From NCBI GenBank assembly GCA_905202605.1, contig CAJKSU010000093.1, positions 1-10,213 on the forward strand: 10,213 nt of DNA, given 5' to 3'. The stretch comes from an uncultured Eubacteriales bacterium. GTDB lineage: Bacteria; Bacillota; Clostridia; Oscillospirales; Oscillospiraceae. Below, piece after piece: positions 1 through 5,861 of the stretch (positions are counted from its first letter, which is position 1; each line of letters begins with the position of its first letter). The notes under the pieces were generated by a model. The model made no database searches, was not told where the DNA came from, and saw only the letters and a list, made by a program, of their open reading frames with translations. The position numbers and the translations under genes are program-made.

Positions 1-345
1 GGGGCATCTCCCCTGCTCTGAGCCTTTGGAAACGATCTGGTGGATCCGCTTGCCATAGGGACAGGTGGCGTCCTGAATCACGGCTCCACGGGAATTTAGT
101 CCCTCATAGACCGCCCGCGACACGCCGTGACTGCGAATGACCACCTGCGTGCCCGGCTGAACCTCGTCATAGTGCTCCACCTGATGTACCCCCATGGCGG
201 CGAACCGCTCCACCACATGGTGATTATGGATGATGGGGCCGTAGGTTACCGTGGGAACGCCGCTCATTGCCGCCGCCTCCACCATGTCCACCGCGCGCTT
301 CACGCCGGGACAGAACCCGGCGGTTTTTGCAACCTCAACTCTCAT
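1..345 (-). CDS. ispH: 4-hydroxy-3-methylbut-2-enyl diphosphate reductase IspH, N-terminal part
   Basis: Catalyses the last step of the MEP isoprenoid pathway, reducing HMBPP to IPP and DMAPP with a cytosolic [4Fe-4S] cluster. The first 115 residues are visible; the rest lies beyond the left edge. The N-terminus has the family signature AGFCPGVKRAV with the first cluster cysteine at Cys12, the substrate histidines in GPIIHNHHVV (His40) and RSHG (His73), and the second cluster cysteine in DATCP (Cys95). The usual motif reads CFG; here it is CPG, a minor variant. The start ATG overlaps the plsC stop as ATGA, and a GGGGGA ribosome binding site lies in the plsC 3' end, so translation is probably coupled to plsC. 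In many Clostridia IspH carries a C-terminal run of S1 RNA-binding domains; that part is outside the window and cannot be judged. Confidence 0.95.
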   Translation of the reverse strand, partial: MRVEVAKTAGFCPGVKRAVDMVEAAAMSGVPTVTYGPIIHNHHVVERFAAMGVHQVEHYDEVQPGTQVVIRSHGVSRAVYEGLNSRGAVIQDATCPYGKRIHQIVSKGSEQGRCP

Positions 346-938
346 ACCCCGTCCCCCAGATCATAGATGCGGTCCATGAGATCGGCGGTAAACGTCTCAT
401 AGTCCTTGGAGGTGGCGCGCTTTCCCTCCGGGGCCATTTTATAGGGCTTCCCGATGTATACCCGGTTGATCCGGAAGGGCTTCTTGTGCATGGGAATGTA
501 CACCGGCAGCACATTGACTCCGGTGCGGGTCGCCAGCATGGCGGCGCCGGTTTTCGGCTCCCCTTCTTCCCGTGATTTTACCCGTGTCCCCTCCGGGAAC
601 AGGACGACATATTCGCCCTTTTTCAGCTCCTCCAGCGCATACTTCACTGCGTGGATGTCCGATGCGCCCCGGCGCACCCCAAAGGTACCCACCAGCTTTA
701 ATATCTTCCCGATAAAAAAGATATTCAGCAGGGATTCCTTTGCCATGGCGCGGATCTGCCGGTTCCGTCCCAGCGCAAAGGCCAGGAAGAACGGATCCAC
801 CGCCGAGGAATGGTTGGCGCACACCAGCGCACCCCCCTCCGGGATGTTCTCCTTGCCGATGAACTTCATGGGATAAAACAGCATGACAAAGGGCCATACA
901 ATGGCGTAGAAGATCTTATACCACTTTTTCTCGGTCAT
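342..938 (-). CDS. plsC: 1-acyl-sn-glycerol-3-phosphate acyltransferase (PlsC family)
   Basis: Membrane-associated acyltransferase of 198 residues that transfers an acyl chain to lysophosphatidic acid to make phosphatidic acid, the precursor of membrane phospholipids. A hydrophobic segment at about residues 9-23 can anchor it to the inner leaflet. The catalytic HX4D motif is NHSSAVD (His43, Asp48). The acceptor-binding block is FPEGTR (114-119), and the VLPVYIP block around 143-149 is the fourth conserved motif. The size matches short bacterial PlsC proteins. Its ATG overlaps the cmk stop as ATGA and its stop overlaps the ispH ATG in the same way, giving a tightly coupled cmk-plsC-ispH unit. 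The family also includes lysophospholipid acyltransferases, so the exact acceptor is inferred. Confidence 0.95.
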   Translation of the reverse strand: MTEKKWYKIFYAIVWPFVMLFYPMKFIGKENIPEGGALVCANHSSAVDPFFLAFALGRNRQIRAMAKESLLNIFFIGKILKLVGTFGVRRGASDIHAVKYALEELKKGEYVVLFPEGTRVKSREEGEPKTGAAMLATRTGVNVLPVYIPMHKKPFRINRVYIGKPYKMAPEGKRATSKDYETFTADLMDRIYDLGDGV

Positions 939-1612
939 AGCTCCAGCTTCTCCCGCATCAGCGCCACCACCGTGTCAATGGACTCCTGAAGGCTCAGCTC
1001 CGAGGTGTCCACCAGCACCGCATCGGCGGCCTTCTTGAGAGGCGCGATCTTCCGGTGGGAATCGTCATAATCCCGCTGCTTCTGATCGGCAAGCACCTCT
1101 TCATAGGTGGCCTTCTGCCCCTTCTCGATATACTCCTCATACCGGCGCTGGGCGCGCTTTTCCGCCGAGGCGGTGAGGTAGATTTTAAGGGAGGCGCCCG
1201 GCAGCACTACGGTGCCGATGTCCCGCCCGTCCATGATGATATTGTGCTGCTTAGCGAGATCCCGCTGGAGATCCAACAGGAAGTCCCGAACGCAGCTGAG
1301 TGCCGCCACCTTGGAGGCGCAGGCGGAGATCTCCGGGGTACGGATCTCGCCGGTGATGTCCTTTCCGTTGAGGATCATGTGCTGACCGTCCTCCCGGAAG
1401 TCGATTTTAATGTTGGCATCGTCCAGCAGCATGGGGACATGGTCGGTGTCCTTGGGGCCAATGCCCATCATGGTGATATGCCACGCCACCGTCCGATAAA
1501 TCGCCCCAGTGTCCAGATACACGAAGCCCAGCGCCTTGGCTGCGGCCTTGGCAATGGTGCTTTTTCCCGCACCGGAGGGGCCGTCAATGGCAATGGAATA
1601 GTATTTGCTCAT
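935..1612 (-). CDS. cmk: (d)CMP kinase (cytidylate kinase)
   Basis: Cytosolic kinase that phosphorylates CMP and dCMP to their diphosphates with ATP, recycling cytidine nucleotides from RNA turnover and phospholipid synthesis. At 225 residues it is the normal bacterial length. The P-loop is GPSGAGKS (11-18), followed by YLDTGAIYR (32-40). The CMP-binding loop contains MDGRDIGT (127-134), and the C-terminal lid has RDYDDSHR (180-187) and the APLKKAADAVLVDTS block typical of Cmk. A stop codon lies directly upstream in frame (1613-1615), so ATG at 1612 is the furthest upstream possible start. There is no good ribosome binding site in front of it, only AAAAGAG about 13 bases away. This makes coupling to an upstream reading frame ending in ATGA at this ATG worth considering. 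It lies downstream of the flavoprotein gene and overlaps plsC. Confidence 0.97.
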   Translation of the reverse strand: MSKYYSIAIDGPSGAGKSTIAKAAAKALGFVYLDTGAIYRTVAWHITMMGIGPKDTDHVPMLLDDANIKIDFREDGQHMILNGKDITGEIRTPEISACASKVAALSCVRDFLLDLQRDLAKQHNIIMDGRDIGTVVLPGASLKIYLTASAEKRAQRRYEEYIEKGQKATYEEVLADQKQRDYDDSHRKIAPLKKAADAVLVDTSELSLQESIDTVVALMREKLEL

Positions 1613-1755
1613 TCAATAACACACTCTTTTCTGGGGGAACCCCATTGCAAATGCGTCTGGCGATCTGCATGATATTCCCCGTAAATAAATTTCCTATAGT
1701 GCGCTATTTCTCTCTGCGCTAGCACACTATTTTCTTCCTCAGTACTATAACACAC
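1609..1755 (-). CDS. possible 48-residue small protein between the flavoprotein gene and cmk
   Basis: Unrecognised and tentative. A GTG at 1755 opens a 48-codon frame that overlaps the last 11 bases of the flavoprotein gene and ends with TGA overlapping the cmk ATG as ATGA. This is the same junction type seen at cmk/plsC and plsC/ispH. An AAAGGA ribosome binding site sits about 5 bases before the GTG. The product starts (M)CYSTEEENSVLAQREIAHYR, is polar and charged, and has no membrane segment. It has no motif I know. Against it: the stretch is AT-richer than its neighbours and carries a 9-bp inverted repeat, so it may be an untranslated leader instead. The frame also stays open upstream inside the flavoprotein gene, as out-of-phase frames often do in GC-rich DNA. 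Confidence 0.28.
   Translation of the reverse strand: MCYSTEEENSVLAQREIAHYRKFIYGEYHADRQTHLQWGSPRKECVIE
1616..1625. repeat. 10-bp direct repeat, copy 1
   Basis: ATAACACACT just upstream of the cmk start; an identical copy lies at 1747-1756, over the end of the flavoprotein gene. The two copies bracket an AT-richer stretch of about 121 bases. They could be chance, a trace of a small duplication, or the footprint of a short insertion. Confidence 0.5.
1696..1730 (-). other. imperfect inverted repeat (hairpin) upstream of cmk
   Basis: On the minus strand ATAGTGTGC and GCGCACTAT can pair over 9 bp, with one G-U wobble, around a 17-base loop. TGCGCTA also occurs twice within it as a direct repeat (1700-1706 and 1715-1721, plus strand). 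There is no U-run after it, so it is not an intrinsic terminator. It could be an operator dyad, an mRNA-stabilising hairpin or a leader structure in front of cmk. I do not recognise a known riboswitch in it. Confidence 0.45.
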
Positions 1756-2992
1756 TTTCGTCCTTTTTGCCACAGGAAGTTCCCGCCGCATGCGCCGTTG
1801 CCCAGGCGATTTGCAGGTTAAAGCCCCCGGTATAGGCGTCCAGATCCAGGATCTCTCCGGCAAAGTACAGTCCGGGGCATTTCTTCGACTCCATGGTTTT
1901 GGGGTCCACCTCCGAGACTTTTACGCCGCCGTGGGTGATGATGGCCTCCTCCACCGGGCGTTTCCCCGCTACGAAGAATCTCAGGTGCTTGAGGGTATCA
2001 AGAAGCCGCCTGCGCTGCTCTTTGGTGATCTCATGCACCGGAGTGCCGGTGGGAATTTCCGCCCGGTCAAGGATCAGCGGCACCATGTCCCTTGGCAGCA
2101 GGCCGCGGATGCCCTCATATACCGTTTCATTCTGCTTTTCGGCAAAATCCCGGAGCAGCCGGGCGTCCAGCTTCTTTTCATCCAGCGCAGGCTTCAAGTC
2201 CAGCTCCAGCGTAAACGGCCCTTTTTTCTCGTCCATATGGGCGCTGGCGCTGAGGATGATGGGGCCGGACATGCCGTAGGGCATGAACAGCGCCTCGCCG
2301 AAGTCCTCATAGACGGGCTTTTTTCCCTTGCCCCAGAGCTTCAGCCCCACGTTCCGGAGGGAAAGCCCCTGTAGTCTTCGGCAATCGCCGCCCGCCAGCT
2401 CCAATGGAACCAGTGACCCGCTGATGGGGGTGACGGTATGCCCTGCCTGCTCCGCCAGCCGATAGCCGTCTCCGGAGGAGCCGGTGCGGGGGTAGCTCTT
2501 TCCGCCGGTGGCAAGGATCACGCTGGGGGCAAGATAGCGGCGCTCCATCGTTGTTACTCCGGCAATGCTTCCGGCTTCGATCAAAAGCCCGGTGACCGCC
2601 TCATGGCGGCACTGTACCCCCGCCCGTTCCATATTCCGCTTCAAGGCCGAAACCACGTCCCCTGCCCGCTCGGACACCGGGAACACCCGATTCCCCCGCT
2701 CGGTTTTCAGAGGAACGCCCATGGCCTCAAAGGCCGCCATGACCTTCTCCGGCGGGAACCGATCCATCACGGAAAAGAGGAACCGCGGGTTGGTGGGGAC
2801 GTTTTTCAGGACATCTTCGGGGGAACAGTGATTGGTGACATTGCACCGCCCCTTGCCGGTGATGGAGAGCTTCCAGCCCAGCCGCTCCGTCTTCTCCAGC
2901 AGCAGTACGCTGGAGCCGGCAAAAGCGGCGGCAGCCGCTGAGAACATCCCAGCAGCCCCGCCGCCTATGACGATTACATCATACGCCGCCAA
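1745..2992 (-). CDS. NAD(P)/FAD-dependent oxidoreductase, HI0933/YhiN (BaiN-like) family
   Basis: Flavoprotein of the HI0933/YhiN family, also labelled aminoacetone oxidase-like; BaiN of bile-acid 7-dehydroxylating clostridia belongs here. The cellular substrate is not established for most members, so no specific reaction is claimed. From the preferred TTG start (415 residues): the Rossmann FAD motif VIGGGAAG is at about 8-15, TGKGRCN at 45-51, VILATGGKSYPRTGSSGDG at about 158-176, and the C-terminal FAD-contacting block GLYFAGEILDLDAYTGG at about 374-390. All family hallmarks are present. TTG at 2992 is chosen because AAAAGGTGG ends 6 bases before it; an in-frame ATG at 3010 (421 residues) has no ribosome binding site. 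Either start overlaps the 3' end of the RpiR regulator gene (14 or 32 bases), so the two are co-transcribed. Confidence 0.92.
   Translation of the reverse strand: MAAYDVIVIGGGAAGMFSAAAAAFAGSSVLLLEKTERLGWKLSITGKGRCNVTNHCSPEDVLKNVPTNPRFLFSVMDRFPPEKVMAAFEAMGVPLKTERGNRVFPVSERAGDVVSALKRNMERAGVQCRHEAVTGLLIEAGSIAGVTTMERRYLAPSVILATGGKSYPRTGSSGDGYRLAEQAGHTVTPISGSLVPLELAGGDCRRLQGLSLRNVGLKLWGKGKKPVYEDFGEALFMPYGMSGPIILSASAHMDEKKGPFTLELDLKPALDEKKLDARLLRDFAEKQNETVYEGIRGLLPRDMVPLILDRAEIPTGTPVHEITKEQRRRLLDTLKHLRFFVAGKRPVEEAIITHGGVKVSEVDPKTMESKKCPGLYFAGEILDLDAYTGGFNLQIAWATAHAAGTSCGKKDESVL
1747..1756. repeat. 10-bp direct repeat, copy 2
   Basis: Second copy of ATAACACACT, identical to 1616-1625. On the minus strand it encodes the last residues (SVL) of the flavoprotein and the first base of its stop codon. 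Confidence 0.5.
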
Positions 2993-3854
2993 GGTCGTCC
3001 ACCTTTTCATACACGCCGTATTCGTCCCAAATCTCCTCCAGATTGGCGAAGGTCTTGGAAATTGTCTCCTCCTTCCGGTAGCTGCACGCCACGATCAGTG
3101 CGTTGACCACGCTGAGGGGTGCCACCAGCGAATCCACCAGCGACACCATGTCGCTCATGGCGATGAGTGTATGGGTGGCGTTCCGAGCAATGGGAGCCGC
3201 CAGCGAATCGGTCAGGGCGATGACCGTAGCGCCCCGGTCATAGGCAAATTTCATGGCCTTTACGGTACGGCTGGAGTACCGGGGGAAGCTGATGCCGATG
3301 ACCACATCGTCCTTGTCGATGCGGATCATCTGCTCAAACATTTCGGCGTTGGAGGAGGTGTGGATGTGCTTGACGTTGTCGAACATCAGATTAAAGTAGA
3401 AGCTCAAAAACGTTGCAATGGCAGCGGAGCTGCGCACGCCGAGAATATAGATGTTCTTGGCGGCGAGGATGGAATCCACCGCACCCTGAAAGGCGGTCTT
3501 GTCCACCTCGTCCAGAGTGGTGCGGATCTTTTCAATGTCGCTCTGGAGCACCATGGAGAGGATCTCCTGATTGCCGAAGCGGTCATTGGCCACCTCAATG
3601 CGCTGCACCGAGGTGAGCTTGTTGCGGATCATCTCCTGCAGGGCCTTCTGCATGGAAGGATAGCCGTCGTAGCCAAGCTCCACCGCAAAGCGAACCACCG
3701 TAGATTCGCTGACATTAACGGTTTTGCCCAGCTTGCTGGCGGTCATAAACGCCGCCTTGTCATAGGAATTCATAATATAGTTTGCAATGAGCTTCTGACC
3801 CTTGGAAAAATGAACCATGCCGTTTTGGATCAGAGTTAAAATATCGCTGGTCAT
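2979..3854 (-). CDS. MurR/RpiR family transcriptional regulator
   Basis: Cytosolic DNA-binding regulator of 291 residues. The N-terminal HTH_6 domain spans about 1-77, with the helix-turn-helix in LGKTVNVSESTVVRFAVELGY (about 42-62). A SIS sugar-phosphate-binding domain spans about 125-255, with GVRSS (139-143) and SFPRYSSRT (189-197) forming the phosphosugar-binding loops. Family members sense phosphorylated sugars or amino sugars and repress or activate catabolic or wall-recycling genes. Here no sugar gene is adjacent. The gene leads a run with a flavoprotein, cmk, plsC and ispH, so the target is unknown and may be elsewhere. Translation starts at ATG 3854 after a GGAGG site 9 bases upstream. 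It has its own promoter-like sequence and a GC-rich hairpin in the leader. Confidence 0.95.
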   Translation of the reverse strand: MTSDILTLIQNGMVHFSKGQKLIANYIMNSYDKAAFMTASKLGKTVNVSESTVVRFAVELGYDGYPSMQKALQEMIRNKLTSVQRIEVANDRFGNQEILSMVLQSDIEKIRTTLDEVDKTAFQGAVDSILAAKNIYILGVRSSAAIATFLSFYFNLMFDNVKHIHTSSNAEMFEQMIRIDKDDVVIGISFPRYSSRTVKAMKFAYDRGATVIALTDSLAAPIARNATHTLIAMSDMVSLVDSLVAPLSVVNALIVACSYRKEETISKTFANLEEIWDEYGVYEKVDDLGGV

Positions 3855-3870
3855 TTCAATACGCCTCCGT

Positions 3871-3892
3871 AAAACGGCGCGCCGCTGCGCCG
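3871..3892 (-). terminator. GC-rich hairpin plus TTTT in the rpiR leader: weak terminator or attenuator
   Basis: On the minus strand CGGCGC and GCGCCG pair perfectly around the 6-base loop AGCGGC, and TTTT follows at once. It lies downstream of rluB and of the proposed rpiR promoter but upstream of the rpiR ribosome binding site. It could end leaky transcription from the rluB operon, attenuate rpiR, or both. The stem is short and the U-run has only four bases, so efficiency is doubtful. Confidence 0.4.
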
Positions 3893-3907
3893 ACTGTCTT
3901 CCCGCCT

Positions 3908-3936
3908 ATGGTACTACACCCAGCGATTTTTTGCAA
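3908..3936 (-). promoter_or_regulatory. candidate sigma-A promoter for the RpiR regulator operon
   Basis: Minus-strand TTGCAA (3936-3931), a 17-base spacer and TACCAT (3913-3908). Each hexamer matches four of six consensus bases. It sits about 55 bases before the start codon, in the only sizeable gap between rluB and the regulator. The -35 overlaps one copy of an 11-bp tandem repeat that could be an operator. Confidence 0.5.
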
Positions 3937-3951
3937 GTTCTTTTTTGCAAG
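3927..3951. repeat. tandem 11-bp direct repeat at the rpiR promoter
   Basis: TTTTTTGCAAG occurs at 3927-3937 and again at 3941-3951, separated by three bases. The core TTGCAA is itself a palindrome. One copy overlaps the proposed -35 and the other lies just upstream of it. The position suggests a regulator-binding site, possibly autoregulation by the RpiR protein, but A/T-run slippage could also create such a repeat. Confidence 0.55.
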
Positions 3952-3962
3952 ATTTCAATATT

Positions 3963-4676
3963 TTAATGCATTTTAACAACTCCGAGTAGATTCTGTTCAG
4001 TTTCCGTGAGATAGCGCCACTGCCCCTTGGGAAGCTCCCCCAGCTGGAGCGCCCCCTCGGCAATGCGCCGAAGGCGCGTCACGGTCATGCCGCAGGCTGC
4101 TGCCATCTTCCGAATCTGCCGGTTCCGTCCTTCGTGAATGGTTACCCGGAGCTTGGCAAGGTCACCCTCCTGCCACAGCACTGCCACCTTTGCAGGACGG
4201 ATGCGGTAGCCGTCGATATCCATGGCCTTCCCCATAGCCGTCGCCCCGCGATCGGTGTAATTTTTTACCCAAACCTCATATATTTTCTCCACTTCATGGG
4301 CTGGATGCAGCATTTTATTGGCAAAATCTCCATCGTTGGTCATGAGCAGCAATCCCTCGGAATCCATGTCCAGCCGTCCCACCGGGTAGACCCGCACCCC
4401 GCAGGACACCAGCATGGAGACGTTTTTTCGCCCCTTTTCGTCCTGCATGGTGGTCACATAGCTCCGCGGCTTGTGGAGCATGATATAGACGTTCGGTTCC
4501 CGCCGGGTCACCGGTTTCCCGTCCAGTAGAATTTTGTCCATCTCCGGGTCGGCCTGCATGCCAAGCTCCGCAATCATGCCGTTGACGGTGACCCGCCCCT
4601 GACGGATATATTCCTCCGCCTTGCGGCGGGATGCAACTCCGGATGCGGCTAAAATCTTTTGCAGACGTTCCTGCAT
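3963..4676 (-). CDS. rluB: 23S rRNA pseudouridine synthase, RluB/RsuA family
   Basis: Cytosolic enzyme of 237 residues that isomerises a specific uridine in rRNA; RluB acts on 23S rRNA at the peptidyl-transferase region (E. coli position 2605). The N-terminal S4 RNA-binding domain covers about 1-60 (ERLQKILAASGVASRRKAEE). The catalytic block GRLDMDSEGLLLMTNDGD starts at residue 100, with the catalytic aspartate Asp103. The conserved GRNRQIRKM is at 183-191. Length and motifs fit RluB better than RsuA, since RluB-type genes accompany scpA/scpB in many Firmicutes. An AAAGGGG site lies about 8 bases before ATG 4676. It is 31 bases downstream of the carboxypeptidase gene in the same orientation and is the last gene of this leftward run. 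Confidence 0.94.
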   Translation of the reverse strand: MQERLQKILAASGVASRRKAEEYIRQGRVTVNGMIAELGMQADPEMDKILLDGKPVTRREPNVYIMLHKPRSYVTTMQDEKGRKNVSMLVSCGVRVYPVGRLDMDSEGLLLMTNDGDFANKMLHPAHEVEKIYEVWVKNYTDRGATAMGKAMDIDGYRIRPAKVAVLWQEGDLAKLRVTIHEGRNRQIRKMAAACGMTVTRLRRIAEGALQLGELPKGQWRYLTETEQNLLGVVKMH

Positions 4677-4707
4677 GGCCTCCGACCCCTTTCTATGTAT
4701 GGCATTC

Positions 4708-5811
4708 TCAGAGCGGCTCCCGGTTCTGGAAGCCGCTCCGGCTGTGTTTATGATGCGTTTTCCGGGTAAGGTTATCGGAATCCTCCGACTGCAAAATCAC
4801 CGGGACGCTGCCTAATACCTCATCGCCCCGGCTTAGCACGGCGGCTCCGATCTCCGCCCCGGCGCTCTCCGCCTGATAGCAGAACAGCGGCACACGGAGC
4901 TGAAGCTCCACCGTTTCCTCCGGCAGCAGCCAGAGGGACAGCCCCGCCCCGGCGGTCAAAGTCCCCGCCCCCCAGCTTCCGTCCGGCAGAATCACCGGAA
5001 TTTCGCCCACCTGCTCCCCGGCGTGAACCACCTCCCGCAACTGATACTGTGCAAAGCCGAAATCCAGCATGCGTCTGTGATCCTGCCAGTCGTCCGGGGC
5101 ATTAATGGTCACGGAAATCAGCTTTCGTCCGTTCCGCTCCGCCGCCCCCACAAGGATGCGCCCGGCCTTTTTTGTGTAGCCGGTTTTGACCCCCAGCGCA
5201 CCGTCATACTGCCACAGGAGCTTATTGTGGTTCACCAGATAGTGCTCCCCAAACCGATAGGTCTTTGCCGAAACGATCTCGGTAAATCCCGGCGTATGCA
5301 GCGCCGCCTGAGTCAGGCGGGCAAGGTCGCGGGCGGTAGAATAGTTTTCCTCGCTGTCCAGCCCGTTGGGGTTGGCAAAGCTGGTGTCATGCAGCCCCAG
5401 CGTCGCCGCCGTTTCGTTCATGCGCCGAGCAAATTCCTCGATACTCCCGGCACTGTGGAGGGCAAGCGCCACCGCCGCGTCGTTGCCGGAGGACAGCATC
5501 ATGCCGTATAAGAGCTGTCGAACCGTCAGCTTCTCCCCTGCCTTCAAGTACATGGAGGAGCCTTCAATGCCCACGGCCTCCTGAGGGACAGTCACCACCA
5601 CGTCGAGATCCCCGTCCCCAAGCACCACCAGCGCAGTCATGATCTTTGTGGTGGAGGCGATCAGGCTTTTGCTCTGGGCATTTTTCTCATAGAGCACCTG
5701 CCCGGTGTCCCCGTCCATTAAAATAGCGCTGTGCGCCGACACCTCCAGCGCATCCGCCGGGGTCACGCAGCACAGCGCCAGAAGCATCAGAAATATCCCA
5801 TACCGTTTCAT
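4708..5811 (-). CDS. D-alanyl-D-alanine carboxypeptidase, DacF/PBP5-like (peptidase S11)
   Basis: Exported penicillin-binding enzyme of 367 residues that trims the terminal D-Ala from peptidoglycan pentapeptides and so limits cross-linking; DacF homologues act on spore cortex in Bacillus. A signal peptide spans about 1-21, with cleavage likely after ADA (LE begins the mature protein). Active-site motifs are complete: STTK (Ser53, Lys56), SGN (108-110) and KTG (209-211). A PBP5-type C-terminal beta domain follows from about 260. The protein ends in a polar, basic tail (TRKTHHKHSRSG) rather than an obvious amphipathic or transmembrane anchor, so it may be only loosely attached. It lies between ytfJ and rluB. 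The spacer before it contains a sporulation-sigma-like promoter. A vegetative role is equally possible. Confidence 0.95.
   Translation of the reverse strand: MKRYGIFLMLLALCCVTPADALEVSAHSAILMDGDTGQVLYEKNAQSKSLIASTTKIMTALVVLGDGDLDVVVTVPQEAVGIEGSSMYLKAGEKLTVRQLLYGMMLSSGNDAAVALALHSAGSIEEFARRMNETAATLGLHDTSFANPNGLDSEENYSTARDLARLTQAALHTPGFTEIVSAKTYRFGEHYLVNHNKLLWQYDGALGVKTGYTKKAGRILVGAAERNGRKLISVTINAPDDWQDHRRMLDFGFAQYQLREVVHAGEQVGEIPVILPDGSWGAGTLTAGAGLSLWLLPEETVELQLRVPLFCYQAESAGAEIGAAVLSRGDEVLGSVPVILQSEDSDNLTRKTHHKHSRSGFQNREPL
4711..4738 (-). other. stable hairpin at the 3' end of the carboxypeptidase gene
   Basis: Arms 4711-4721 and 4728-4738 pair over 11 bp (GAGCGGCT core, one G-U wobble) around a 6-base loop. 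The hairpin lies inside the last codons of the carboxypeptidase gene and 35 bases before rluB. No U-run follows, so it is not a standard terminator. It may stabilise the upstream mRNA or reduce flow into rluB. Confidence 0.5.
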
Positions 5812-5827
5812 CTTTCATCACCGGAAA

Positions 5828-5857
5828 CAGTATGCCATCATTCTCTGATCTTATGCA
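5828..5857 (-). promoter_or_regulatory. candidate sigma-G-like (sporulation) promoter for the carboxypeptidase gene
   Basis: In the 50-base gap between ytfJ and the carboxypeptidase gene, the minus strand reads TGCATA (5857-5852), a 17-base spacer and CATACTG (5834-5828). This resembles the forespore sigma-G pattern (GHATR, 17-18 bases, CATNNTA-like). Bacillus dacF is forespore expressed. The predicted start would be only about 10 bases from the ATG, with the GGTGAT ribosome binding site at the very 5' end, which is tight and lowers confidence. Confidence 0.35.
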
Positions 5858-5861
5858 GCGG

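Noticed and set aside
1584..1670. A 28-codon minus-strand frame starting MQIARRICNG that overlaps the cmk start
   Set aside because: It has a GGGGAA site in front, but it runs out of phase deep into cmk and no feature supports it over the 48-codon frame with the ATGA junction.
1055..1672. Open frame on the plus strand (about 205 codons) opposite cmk
   Set aside because: It is the antisense shadow of cmk, whose P-loop and DGRDIGT motifs are intact; the shadow has no recognisable motif.
2832..3839. Long open frame on the plus strand (about 335 codons) opposite the RpiR regulator and the flavoprotein start
   Set aside because: It is antisense to a regulator with complete family motifs. Its translation is rich in His, Val and Gly without any domain, and it has no good ribosome binding site. 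It is an expected by-product of GC-rich codon use.
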